A DNA stretch of 64,000 nt, taken from Providencia stuartii. Its GTDB lineage: Bacteria; Pseudomonadota; Gammaproteobacteria; Enterobacterales; Enterobacteriaceae. The stretch spans positions 62,001-126,000 of the forward strand of contig UGUC01000001.1 in NCBI GenBank assembly GCA_900455155.1, given 5' to 3'. Below are positions 50,585-62,789 of this stretch, piece by piece. The position numbers and the translations under genes were made by a program. Within the stretch, counting starts at the first letter, position 1. The number at the start of each line of letters is the position of its first letter. Under the pieces are notes generated by a model that saw only the letters and a list, made by a program, of their open reading frames with translations, did not search any database and was not told the DNA's origin.

Positions 50585-51841
50585 ATGATATTTTCTAAAT
50601 TCGGTAATAAATTCGCACAAAATTCAGGTATATCAACATTAATGAAAGACTTGAATGATGGCTTGAGAACTCCCGGTGCAATTATGCTGGGTGGTGGGAA
50701 CCCTGCTCATATCCCTGAGATGGATGCCTATTTCCAAACACTATTAGCAGAAATGTGCGCCAACGGTAAATTAACGGATACTTTGTGTAACTATGACGGC
50801 CCACAAGGTAAAGATGCCATGTTGAAAGCGCTAGCAGCAACCCTAAAAGCAAAACTAGGCTGGAATATTAGCGCCAAAAATATTGCCCTATCCAATGGCA
50901 GCCAAAGCGCGTTTTTCTACCTATTTAACTTGCTTGCTGGTCGTTTTGAAGATGGCATCACTCGTAAGGTTCTATTCCCATTAGCCCCCGAATATGTTGG
51001 CTATGCCGATTCAGGACTAGATGACGATCTATTTGTGGCAAATAAGCCACAAATTGAATATTTACCGAATGGTCAATTTAAATATCACGTTGATTTTAAT
51101 ACATTAGAAGTAACTGATGATATTGGTGTTATCTGTGTTTCACGCCCAACAAACCCTACCGGTAACGTGATAACCGATGAGGAAGTGGAGCACCTTGATA
51201 AACTGGCAAAGCAACACAACATTCCATTACTCATTGATAACGCTTATGGAGTCCCTTTCCCTGGCATTATTTTTAGTGAAGCGACGCCATTTTGGAATGA
51301 GAATGTCATTCTGTGTATGAGCTTGTCTAAGCTAGGGTTACCCGGTACTCGTTGCGGTATTATCATCGCGAATGAAGAGATCATTGAAGCGGTGAGTAAC
51401 ATGAACGGCATTATTAGCCTTGCACCGGGTAGTGTTGGCCCTGCATTAGCGTTGGAAATGTTGCAGCGGGATGATCTGATTTCTTTATCAAAAAATGTTA
51501 TTGGCCCCTTCTATAAACAACGTGTAGAAGAGGTTATCCGCATTATCCGTCGTTATATTCCTGAAGATAAATGTCTGATCCATAAGCCTGAAGGTGCTAT
51601 TTTCTTATGGTTATGGTTCAAAGATTTGCCGATTAATAGCTTAGAACTCTATCAACGACTAAAAAAACGCGGTGTTTTAATGGTTCCGGGACATTACTTT
51701 TTCCCTGGTCTAGAAGAAAACTGGCCACATGCACATCAATGTATGCGTATGAATTATGTGCCAGAGCCAGAAAAAATCGAGAAAGGTATTGCTATCCTTG
51801 CTGAAGAATTAGAATTGGCTTATCAAACTGTCGAATGTTAG
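50585..51841 (+). CDS. avtA: Valine-pyruvate aminotransferase AvtA
   Basis: 418-residue PLP aminotransferase (E. coli 417) making alanine from pyruvate with valine as donor. GGGNPAHIPEM, SNGSQSAFFYLFNL, SRPTNPTGNVITDEE and the PLP lysine in CMSLSKLGLPGTRCG are clear. The ribosome-binding site is weak. It stands alone on its strand, between tag and yidE. Confidence 0.95.
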   Translation: MIFSKFGNKFAQNSGISTLMKDLNDGLRTPGAIMLGGGNPAHIPEMDAYFQTLLAEMCANGKLTDTLCNYDGPQGKDAMLKALAATLKAKLGWNISAKNIALSNGSQSAFFYLFNLLAGRFEDGITRKVLFPLAPEYVGYADSGLDDDLFVANKPQIEYLPNGQFKYHVDFNTLEVTDDIGVICVSRPTNPTGNVITDEEVEHLDKLAKQHNIPLLIDNAYGVPFPGIIFSEATPFWNENVILCMSLSKLGLPGTRCGIIIANEEIIEAVSNMNGIISLAPGSVGPALALEMLQRDDLISLSKNVIGPFYKQRVEEVIRIIRRYIPEDKCLIHKPEGAIFLWLWFKDLPINSLELYQRLKKRGVLMVPGHYFFPGLEENWPHAHQCMRMNYVPEPEKIEKGIAILAEELELAYQTVEC

Positions 51842-51940
51842 ATGTTCCTGTCGTTAGCCTGTTGTCATCCTTGTATATCAAGGATGACTGGTTAACTAAC
51901 ACGGTTAATAGATACCTGATACCCTAAAAATAAAAAAAAA

Positions 51941-51965
51941 AGCCCTTTTATGAATTAAAAGGGCT
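51941..51965 (-). terminator. Terminator between avtA and yidE
   Basis: AGCCCTTTTA and TAAAAGGGCT form a ten-base stem with a short loop. On the minus strand a run of ten T follows, so it is strongest for yidE transcripts coming from the right. Confidence 0.8.
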
Positions 51966-52124
51966 AAAAATTAGCGAGAACTCCGTAATCAAATATTACA
52001 TTACGAATATCATTCAACTGTATTAAACCATCTTTTTAGATTATTCATCGTTTGAATAAACACCATTTTTACCTCTATATATCTAAATACCCTTCTCGCC
52101 CATCATCACTTTTAGCAACTATCG

Positions 52125-53781
52125 TCACAATGTCCAAAATAAAATCGCCAATAGCTGCGGTGAAATAATGCGTAAAAACATCGCTAAAGGATAGACGGTT
52201 GCATAAGAGAGAGCCGGTGCCCCACTGGTTGAATGAATATTGTTAGCAAATGCCAGTGCTGGTGGATCTGTCATTGAACCTGCCAGCACACCACACAGGC
52301 TGAGGTAATTCATCTTGCCGAAGATCCGAGCGATAAGACCAGTAATAAATAACGGAACAAAGGTGATTAATAAACCGTAGCCGATCCAAGTTAGCCCATC
52401 ACCTTTAACTAAGGTATCAATAAAACCACCGCCTGAATTTAAACCGACCACGGCAAGGAACATCACAATACGAGCTCCCGTAATGCAAGGTTAGCACTAG
52501 GCGGCATAAACCAATATAAACGCCTATGGTGCCTATACGCCCTAAAATCAGTGCGATGACCAATGGTCCACCTGCCAGCCCAAGTTTTAATGCTGCGGGG
52601 AAACCCGGAATAAAAAGAGGTATCGACCCCAACACAACACCAAGACCTATACCAATAAACACAGGTAGCATTTGTACTTGCTGTAGTTTTTGTTTGGCGT
52701 TGCCAAGCAATGCGCTAACGGCTTCAATAGACTCAGGCCTTCCCACAATATTGAGAATATCACCGAATTGCAGTACTGAATTATTATTCGCCACAAGCTC
52801 AATCCCTGCTCGATTTAGTCGAGTGACCACCACGTCATATTTCTGTTTTAAGTTCAGATCACGTAGACGTTTACTCAATACTGAATCATTTGTTACTACT
52901 ACACGAACAGAGTGAAGTATTGAGCCAGATGTCGATAATGATGCATCCACCTCCTCACCAAGAATTAAACGGACTTTATTAAGGTCTTCTTTTTGCCCAA
53001 CCACATGCAGTAAATCGCCTAATTGAATTTCCGTTGTAGGCTGAGGCACCATAAGCATTTCGCCTCTTTTCAATCTTGAGCAAACAATATCCTCACTTCC
53101 TAATAAAGGAATATCTTGCATCATCAAGCCATCTAAGTTGGTATTGCGAACCGCAATATTCATCGTTTGCAATGTTTCTCGCTGATGCACATTCTGGCTG
53201 CTAAAAGCTGCGGCTTCTTTATCAACACTGATCCTAAAAATGATACGGATCAACCACATTACTAGCAAAATACCACATATGCCCATCGGATAAGCCATGG
53301 CATATCCCATTCCCATTTGCCCAACCAGCGCAGGGTCCGAGCCTAAGTCAGTGAGTATTTGCTGGCCTGCACCTAAAGAAGGCGTATTCGTGACCGCACC
53401 AGAAAAAATCCCCAAAATAATTGGTAACGGAATATTGGCTAATTTGTAGATAACCGCGGTTACTACAGCACCTAATACAACAACTAATAAAGCAAAGCCA
53501 TTTAGTTTTAATCCAGAAACACGCAATGATGAGAAGAAACCTGGCCCCACTTGAATACCGATAGTATAAACAAACAGGATCAAGCCAAATTCCTGAATAA
53601 AATGCAGCATGTGACCATTGAGTTGTAAACCATAGCTTTGTGCGAAATGGCCGACAATAATACCGCCAAATAATACCCCGCCGATCCCAAGGCCAACATT
53701 ACGGATTTTCCAATTACCTATCCATAAACCAAGTGCAGCAGCTAACGCCAACAAACTCACAGTAAGAGCTAATTCACTCAT
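52125..53781 (-). CDS. yidE: YidE transporter of the AspT/YidE/YbjL family, two missing bases
   Basis: Inner membrane protein of 552 residues once corrected (E. coli 553): five or six helices, two RCK_C (TrkA-C) domains in the middle, then further helices. The N half has [20 protein letters not shown], and [17 protein letters not shown] matches the duplicated motif [13 protein letters not shown] in the C half. After GRIGTIG the frame is wrong. Adding one base near 52522 gives [16 protein letters not shown], and adding one near 52471 gives [17 protein letters not shown]. These are the only two places in the window where bases seem missing. The substrate is unknown. Confidence 0.88.
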
Positions 53782-54128
53782 AGACCGCTATCCTTTTGAC
53801 GAAAAGTCACTTACAAAGCGTAACGTGAAAGACGATAAAACGTACAACTGAATCGATTATGTCAAATAAAAACAAAGTAATATGTGCATTAGTCCACAGT
53901 TCGTCATTTATGAAAAAGAGATTAGCTCACCGATTGATGCCAATACATATACGTATTAAACATTCAATGATATTAGTTAATATTGGTAACAAAATAGATC
54001 ATTTGTTTAGACAGTTATCAATTTTTATAATACAAATTCAACAATTCATATTATGCTGTGATTGTGAATTTTTGATTTTTAGCTATTATTGTCACAGGGA
54101 AAGATAATAAATTTAAAACATAGGTTAA
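53782..54128. other. Divergent region between yidE and yidQ
   Basis: AT-rich region expected to carry both promoters. An 82-codon frame at 53859-54107 lacks a ribosome-binding site and family resemblance, and I do not count it as a gene. Confidence 0.45.
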
Positions 54129-54488
54129 ATGGACTATATGGCTGGACTATTGCTAAAAAGAATATTGATATGTTTTACACCATTAATACTTTCAGGTTGT
54201 TCAAGCATTATGACTCATGCCGGGCCTTCTGACGGTTATTACCCCGGCTCTAAAAACAGTATCGAAATGATTAAAGATAAAGATACTGGCTGGGTTATGC
54301 GCCCGCTATTAGCGATTGATTTACCCTTTACCGCGGTAATGGACACATTGCTTATTCCCTTAGATTATGTGAAATCTGATAGTAACTCTGAAGAGAGTTC
54401 ACCTAAAAAGCGTATTGAAGCACTCGATAAACAAGCTAATACCCAAATAAATAACCACCCAGACTCTTTAGAGAGCAATCTAGAATAG
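54129..54488 (+). CDS. yidQ: YidQ-like lipoprotein (YceK/YidQ family, DUF1375)
   Basis: 119-residue lipoprotein. The lipobox LILSGC places the modified Cys at about residue 24. SSIMTHAGPSDGYYPGSK and LLAIDLPFTAVMDTLLIPLDYV are the YidQ landmarks. The C-terminal tail is polar. An ATG three codons later is an alternative start. It is convergent with yidR, as in E. coli, where the ibp genes come just before it. Function unknown. Confidence 0.85.
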   Translation: MDYMAGLLLKRILICFTPLILSGCSSIMTHAGPSDGYYPGSKNSIEMIKDKDTGWVMRPLLAIDLPFTAVMDTLLIPLDYVKSDSNSEESSPKKRIEALDKQANTQINNHPDSLESNLE

Positions 54489-54690
54489 TGTATTTGTTAC
54501 AAGTAACATATTCAGTTAATGAGTATTAATTTTATAATTAATTACTCTTTGTTTTACTCTTTATTTGCATACTTTTTTCAATGTTATTCTAATTAACACG
54601 ATTTAATAATGATTAAATCACCGAATAAATTACTAAGATATAATTAATTAACACTATAAACACTAGCTAATTAATTATATTTCGAGTATT

Positions 54691-54716
54691 GAGAAGAGGC
54701 ACTTTCGCCTCTTCTC
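54691..54716. terminator. Hairpin between yidQ and yidR
   Basis: GAGAAGAGGC and GCCTCTTCTC form a perfect ten-base stem around six bases between convergent genes. Confidence 0.7.
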
Positions 54717-54751
54717 TCTTACTTTATCTAGGTGGTTACCTAGCATGCGAT

Positions 54752-56080
54752 TTAGCATCCTAAACCTGTTTCTACAATATGAATTTGCCTATACCCCTTT
54801 GTGTCATCACGCATAAAAGCAATCAAACGGTCATCAGGTGAAAACACAACGGCGTCCGCAACGGGAGCGGTTGCACTTCGCACCGTCAATCTTTCTAATT
54901 CACCTGAAATCACATTGCAACGCATCACGCTGTTATCACAAATAAAGGCAATATGCTTGCCCTGACTATCCCAACTAAAGGCAGATTGGATAGATGAGGA
55001 ACACTGTGTAATTTGCTTAAGACTTCCTGTCGATGTACTGGCTAACCATAACTGAACAACGCCATTATCATCCTTCATTAAACAGGCAATAAAACGGCCA
55101 TCAGGCGATGAACGTAACCAGTGCCTTGGTTGTTTCGCCAGCCCTGGATATTGCCGCTCATGGGTAAATGTCAACCTACGTTGTTGAATATTTTTAGGGG
55201 GAAAAGGTAGCCGAGAATCCGTGCCTTGCAGCGGGAAATCACCTTGTTGCATAAAGGCATTCTCATCCTCGGGCAGGTCAACGATGAAGATTTCAGGAAT
55301 AATTTCACCATCAAGCGAGTGAGTATCACCAATAAACGCGATTGCCCTGCTTTGCCACTGCCCATTATCTGATAAATACCCTTTTTGCCCAATCCAACCT
55401 TCTTCGTAGGCTCGGCTGATTTGATGACTGCCAAGGATCGGCTCTGGGGTTGTGTGGGAAATAACACAGCAGAAATATTCCCCGCTATACTCACGTTGAT
55501 GACCTTTCGGCTCCACATTGACTGCTTTGATAGGAACAGCGATAGCAACATTACGTTGATCTAACCGAATATCTCTTTCATGCATAACATGGTCGTTATA
55601 AGTAAAACTTAACCACTTACCATCAGGACTAAAGACATGAACATGTGTTCCTCCTCTTAATGCTCCTGCAAGATAAGGTGGAGTAATACACATGGCATCA
55701 ATTGAATGCGCCTCTCCTAATTTATCATCTCTAACGTATACGCCTCTGCGATGATGAAAATCGTATTGCCACTGCTCATCAGGAAATTCAGGGCCATGAA
55801 TAAAGGCATAACGAGGTGGGTCTTCAGCACTTACCGTCACAACACCCACATGCGCACCATGATTAGCGCGATAGATTTCACATGGCATCTGACGCTCAAT
55901 ATGAATTTTTTCTATGGTCAACCCAGTAAATGAACTCGGACTAGGGCGAACATCATAAGCTATCCATTGGCTATCCGCTGTCCAAACATTAATATTTGTA
56001 AGTTGATGACTTCGCTTATCGTGCGTTATTTGAGTTTCTTTATAAGGTAATTTGCCGTTCAATCTGTTATCCTTTGACAT
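54752..56080 (-). CDS. yidR: YidR, DUF3748 beta-propeller protein
   Basis: 442 residues. It follows E. coli YidR from LTNINVWTADSQWIAYDVRP, through FIHGPEFPDEQWQYDFHHRR and VHVFSPDGKWLSFTYNDHVM, to repeated SPDGRFIA and SPDDRLIAFM blades. A TolB/DPP-like propeller is likely. No signal peptide is visible. The N terminus is about ten residues longer than in E. coli. Function unknown. Confidence 0.9.
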   Translation of the reverse strand: MSKDNRLNGKLPYKETQITHDKRSHQLTNINVWTADSQWIAYDVRPSPSSFTGLTIEKIHIERQMPCEIYRANHGAHVGVVTVSAEDPPRYAFIHGPEFPDEQWQYDFHHRRGVYVRDDKLGEAHSIDAMCITPPYLAGALRGGTHVHVFSPDGKWLSFTYNDHVMHERDIRLDQRNVAIAVPIKAVNVEPKGHQREYSGEYFCCVISHTTPEPILGSHQISRAYEEGWIGQKGYLSDNGQWQSRAIAFIGDTHSLDGEIIPEIFIVDLPEDENAFMQQGDFPLQGTDSRLPFPPKNIQQRRLTFTHERQYPGLAKQPRHWLRSSPDGRFIACLMKDDNGVVQLWLASTSTGSLKQITQCSSSIQSAFSWDSQGKHIAFICDNSVMRCNVISGELERLTVRSATAPVADAVVFSPDDRLIAFMRDDTKGYRQIHIVETGLGC

Positions 56081-56206
56081 CTCTTAATATGGGCTATCGG
56101 ATTACTTTAACTAATCTATTTTGTAAGGCACTAGAAAATCTCAGTCGAGAATTTCTATAAGTAATATTACCCTTTAGCAATCACTTTAGTGTCGAATAGA
56201 ATCATT

Positions 56207-56821
56207 ATGTTATTAAGTGTTCTTTATATTATTGGTATTACCGCTGAGGCCATGACAGGCGCCCTCGCAGCCGGTCGCCGTAAAATGGATGTTTTCGGCG
56301 TTATTATTATTGCCTCAGCGACCGCCATTGGCGGAGGCTCTGTGCGCGATGTCTTACTTGGGCACTATCCATTAGGTTGGGTTCAAAACCCCGAATATAT
56401 CTTGACAGTCGCCGGTGCCGCTATCGTTACTATTTGGATCGCACCAATGATGAAACATTTACGTCGTTTGTTTCTAATTTTAGATGCGATAGGCCTTATT
56501 GTATTCTCAATTCTAGGTGCCCAAATAGCCCTTGATATGAATTATAGCCCAGTGATTGCCGCGATTGCTGCTGTAATTACCGGAGTATTTGGCGGTGTCC
56601 TTCGTGACATGCTATGTAACACCATCCCCCTCGTTTTCCAAAAAGAAGTTTATGCTGGCGTCTCATTTGCCGCTGCATGGCTGTATATTGGGCTTTTATA
56701 TACCCCACTACCACAAGACATCGTCGTTATTATTACCCTCGTCGCGGGGCTAAGCGCACGGCTCATCGCCATACGTTATCGCTTAGGGTTACCCATTTTT
56801 AACTACGAAAGCCAAGACTAA
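56207..56821 (+). CDS. yicG: YicG inner membrane protein (UPF0126/TRIC family)
   Basis: 204 residues starting [20 protein letters not shown], with two repeated GG-containing motifs, [17 protein letters not shown] and [15 protein letters not shown], the internal duplication of prokaryotic TRIC-type channels. About seven helices. ATG 56207 aligns with E. coli; a GTG at 56189 is an alternative. The family can conduct cations, but the role here is unproven. Confidence 0.88.
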   Translation: MLLSVLYIIGITAEAMTGALAAGRRKMDVFGVIIIASATAIGGGSVRDVLLGHYPLGWVQNPEYILTVAGAAIVTIWIAPMMKHLRRLFLILDAIGLIVFSILGAQIALDMNYSPVIAAIAAVITGVFGGVLRDMLCNTIPLVFQKEVYAGVSFAAAWLYIGLLYTPLPQDIVVIITLVAGLSARLIAIRYRLGLPIFNYESQD

Positions 56822-56828
56822 CGATTTA

Positions 56829-59592
<2,764 letters not shown>

Positions 59593-59649
59593 GCATAGTT
59601 TCAGTATCATATCAGGTCATTTTTTTATTTCTTTTGGAGTAGCACATTT

Positions 59650-59925
59650 ATGGCACGCGTAACGGTTCAAGACGCTGTAGAAAAAATTGGTAACCGCTTT
59701 GACCTTGTACTGGTCGCGGCTCGTCGAGCTCGTCAGTTGCAAACTGGCGGTAAAGATCCTTTAGTTCCTGAAGAAAACGATAAATATACAGTTATCGCAC
59801 TACGTGAAGTAGAAGAAGGTTTAATTAACGGTCACATACTGGATGTACGTGAACGTCAAGAACAGCAGGAGCAAGAAGCGGCTGAAATGCAAGCAGTTTC
59901 TGCTATCGCTGAAGGTCGTCGCTAA
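59650..59925 (+). CDS. rpoZ: RNA polymerase omega subunit
   Basis: 91 residues, identical in length to E. coli. [20 protein letters not shown] and the [19 protein letters not shown] segment are characteristic. It helps assemble RNA polymerase and forms part of a ppGpp site. It lies 57 bases after gmk and 19 before spoT; the start follows TTTTGGAG. Confidence 0.97.
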   Translation: MARVTVQDAVEKIGNRFDLVLVAARRARQLQTGGKDPLVPEENDKYTVIALREVEEGLINGHILDVRERQEQQEQEAAEMQAVSAIAEGRR

Positions 59926-59944
59926 TTACTAAGGTGGGTCTGCC

Positions 59945-62062
59945 TTGTATCTGTTTGAGAGCCTAAATCAAGTAATTCAGAAGTATCTTCCCGAAGAACA
60001 GATTGAATTACTGAAAAAAGCCTATGTTGTCGCACGGGATGCCCATGAAGGACAAACCCGTTCAAGTGGTGAGCCTTATATTACTCATCCCGTTGCTGTG
60101 GCCTGTATTCTTGCCCAAATGCGTTTGGATCATGAAACATTAATGGCAGCGCTACTTCATGATGTCATTGAAGATACTCCAGCGACATTTCAGGATATAG
60201 AAGAGCTATTTGGCACCATAGTTGCGGGGCTTGTTGAAGGTGTGTCTAAATTAGATAAACTCAACTTCCGCGACAAAAAAGAAGCTCAAGCAGAAAACTT
60301 CCGCAAAATGATCATGGCGATGGTTAAAGACATTCGCGTCATTTTGATAAAACTGGCAGACCGCACTCATAACATGCGCACGCTTGGGTCGCTTAGGCCT
60401 GATAAGCGTCGGCGCATTGCAAGAGAAACGCTGGAAATCTACAGCCCTCTTGCGCACCGGTTAGGTATTCACCATATCAAAACTGAGCTAGAAGAGCTCG
60501 GCTTTGAGGCGTTATATCCAAACCGTTATCGCGTTATTAAAGAAGTGGTCAAAGCCGCCCGTGGCAACCGTAAAGAGATGATCCAAAAAATCCTCTCTGA
60601 AATTGATGGTCGCCTTACTGAAGCGGGTATTCCCTGCCTAGTCAGTGGCCGAGAAAAACATCTTTACTCTATTTATCGTAAAATGCACCTTAAAGAGCAG
60701 CGTTTCCATTCCATTATGGATATTTATGCGTTTAGGGTGATCGTAAAAGATGTTGATACCTGCTACCGCGTCCTCGGGCAGATGCATAACCTCTACAAAC
60801 CACGCCCCGGTCGTATTAAAGACTATATTGCCATCCCCAAAGCCAATGGTTACCAATCACTGCACACGTCATTAATCGGCCCACATGGTGTTCCCGTTGA
60901 AGTGCAAATTCGCACTGAAGACATGGATCAAATGGCTGAAATGGGGGTTGCAGCCCATTGGGCATATAAAGAGCAAGGCGAACAAGGCACTACCGCTCAA
61001 GTTCGTGCTCAACGCTGGATGCAAAGTTTACTTGAACTACAACAAAGTGCGGGAAGCTCTTTTGAATTTATCGAGAGTGTTAAGTCTGACCTCTTTCCTG
61101 ATGAAATTTATGTGTTCACACCGGAAGGCCGTATTGTTGAGTTACCGACAGGCGCAACCCCGGTCGATTTCGCCTATGCCGTCCACACGGATATCGGTCA
61201 TGCTTGCGTAGGTGCTCGGGTTGATCGCCAACCTTACCCACTTTCTCAGGCACTCACCAGTGGTCAAACGGTTGAAATTATCACTGCCCCTGGTGCAAGG
61301 CCGAATGCAGCTTGGCTCAATTTTGTTGTCAGCTCAAAAGCGCGCGCGAAAATCCGCCAATTATTAAAGAACCTTAAACGAGAAGATTCCATCAATTTGG
61401 GCCGTCGCCTATTGAATCATGCGCTCGGGGCGGGTTGTAAACTCAACGATGTGCCACAAGCGAATATCGATCTTGAATTAGCACGCATGAAGCTCAATTC
61501 AATTGATGACTTACTTGCTGAAATTGGTTTGGGTAATGCGATGAGCGTTGTTGTGGCGCGTAATTTACAAAGTAATCCACAGACTGCACCTGAAGATGAG
61601 CCTGTCGTGACGACACGCAATAAGCTCTCCATAAAAGGGGCTGATGGCGTTCTTATTACCTTTGCGAAATGTTGTCGCCCTATCCCAGGCGACCCCATTG
61701 TGGCTCATATCAGCCCCGGTAAAGGGCTTGTTATTCACCACGAGTCTTGCCGTAACATCCGTGGCTATCAAAAAGAGCCTGACAAATTTATGGCTGTAGA
61801 GTGGGATAATGATACCGATACCGATTTTATTGCTGAAATCAAAGTCGATATGATTAACCATCAAGGGGCCCTTGCCAATTTAACAGCTGCCATTAATGAT
61901 GCTAACTCAAGCATTCAGAGCATGAATACCGAAGAAAAAGATGGGCGAGTTTATTGTGCCTTTATCCGCCTAACGACGAAAAATCGCGTTCAATTAGCCA
62001 ACGTGATGCGTAAGATCCGGATCATGCCTGATGTGTTACGTGTTAGCCGGAACCGTAATTAA
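59945..62062 (+). CDS. spoT: Bifunctional (p)ppGpp synthase/hydrolase SpoT
   Basis: 705 residues. The HD hydrolase domain has ALLHDVIEDTP, the synthetase domain YIAIPKANGYQSLHTSLIGP, then TGS (YVFTPEGRIVELPTGATPVD) and a C-terminal ACT domain (HQGALANLTAAINDANSS). It sets the ppGpp level during nutrient stress. Translation begins with TTG after AAGGTGG; that start gives MYLFESLNQ as in E. coli. It overlaps nothing but lies two bases before trmH. Confidence 0.97.
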   Translation: MYLFESLNQVIQKYLPEEQIELLKKAYVVARDAHEGQTRSSGEPYITHPVAVACILAQMRLDHETLMAALLHDVIEDTPATFQDIEELFGTIVAGLVEGVSKLDKLNFRDKKEAQAENFRKMIMAMVKDIRVILIKLADRTHNMRTLGSLRPDKRRRIARETLEIYSPLAHRLGIHHIKTELEELGFEALYPNRYRVIKEVVKAARGNRKEMIQKILSEIDGRLTEAGIPCLVSGREKHLYSIYRKMHLKEQRFHSIMDIYAFRVIVKDVDTCYRVLGQMHNLYKPRPGRIKDYIAIPKANGYQSLHTSLIGPHGVPVEVQIRTEDMDQMAEMGVAAHWAYKEQGEQGTTAQVRAQRWMQSLLELQQSAGSSFEFIESVKSDLFPDEIYVFTPEGRIVELPTGATPVDFAYAVHTDIGHACVGARVDRQPYPLSQALTSGQTVEIITAPGARPNAAWLNFVVSSKARAKIRQLLKNLKREDSINLGRRLLNHALGAGCKLNDVPQANIDLELARMKLNSIDDLLAEIGLGNAMSVVVARNLQSNPQTAPEDEPVVTTRNKLSIKGADGVLITFAKCCRPIPGDPIVAHISPGKGLVIHHESCRNIRGYQKEPDKFMAVEWDNDTDTDFIAEIKVDMINHQGALANLTAAINDANSSIQSMNTEEKDGRVYCAFIRLTTKNRVQLANVMRKIRIMPDVLRVSRNRN

Positions 62063-62064
62063 CG

Positions 62065-62779
62065 ATGAATGAACGCCGCTATCGCCGCATTTGCCAAATG
62101 ATGGCGATGCGGCAACCCGATCTCACCATATGCCTTGAAGAAGTTCACAAACCCCACAACGTTTCAGCGATCGTACGTAGTGCAGATGCCGTTGGTATCC
62201 ATACCATTCATGCTATTTGGCCTGACCAACAAGTCAAACTCTCTGTCTCTTCTGCTGCGGGCAGTAACAGTTGGGTCAATGTGATTTCACACCCATCAAC
62301 AGAGGCTGCTATTAGCCAATTAAAATCACAAAACATGCAAGTGCTTGTCACCCATTTGTCTGAACAAGCCGTCGATTTTCGTGAAATTGATTATACTCAG
62401 CCGACCTGTATTATGGTGGGACAAGAGAAAAAAGGGATATCAGCAAAGGCGCTTGAGCTTGCTGATAAGCACATTATCATTCCAATGGTAGGGATGGTGC
62501 AGTCTCTGAATGTCTCTGTGGCTTTCCGCCTTGATCCTCTATGAAGCACAACGCCAACGGCAGCTTGCGGGAATGTATTCTCGAGAAACCAGCCTTCTTT
62601 CTGAGCAAGAGCAGCAGCAGTGGCTATTTGAAGGTGGCTATCCCGTCCTTGCAGAGGTTGCCAAACGTAAAGGCCTACCTCGCCCCTATATTAATGCACA
62701 AGGGCAAATAGAGGCTGAAGAGTCTTGGTGGGCACAGATGCAGTTAACCGAAAAAATGAAAAAACGACAGTTAGGTTAA
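62065..62779 (+). CDS. trmH: tRNA (guanosine-18-2'-O)-methyltransferase TrmH, one-base insertion
   Basis: SPOUT-family methyltransferase. The N half has RQPDLTICLEEVHKPHNVSA, NVISHP and IMVGQEKKGISAKAL, and IPMVGMVQSLNVSVA carries the SAM-binding knot. The frame breaks there. Removing one T from TTT 62523-62525 gives SVASALILYEAQRQRQLAGM and 237 residues (E. coli 229). Between spoT and recG as in E. coli. Confidence 0.93.
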
Positions 62780-62789
62780 GGAAGGAATA

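Noticed and set aside
53859-54107. 82-codon plus-strand frame upstream of yidQ
   Set aside because: No ribosome-binding site, unlikely composition, no family resemblance. Probably part of the yidE/yidQ promoter region.
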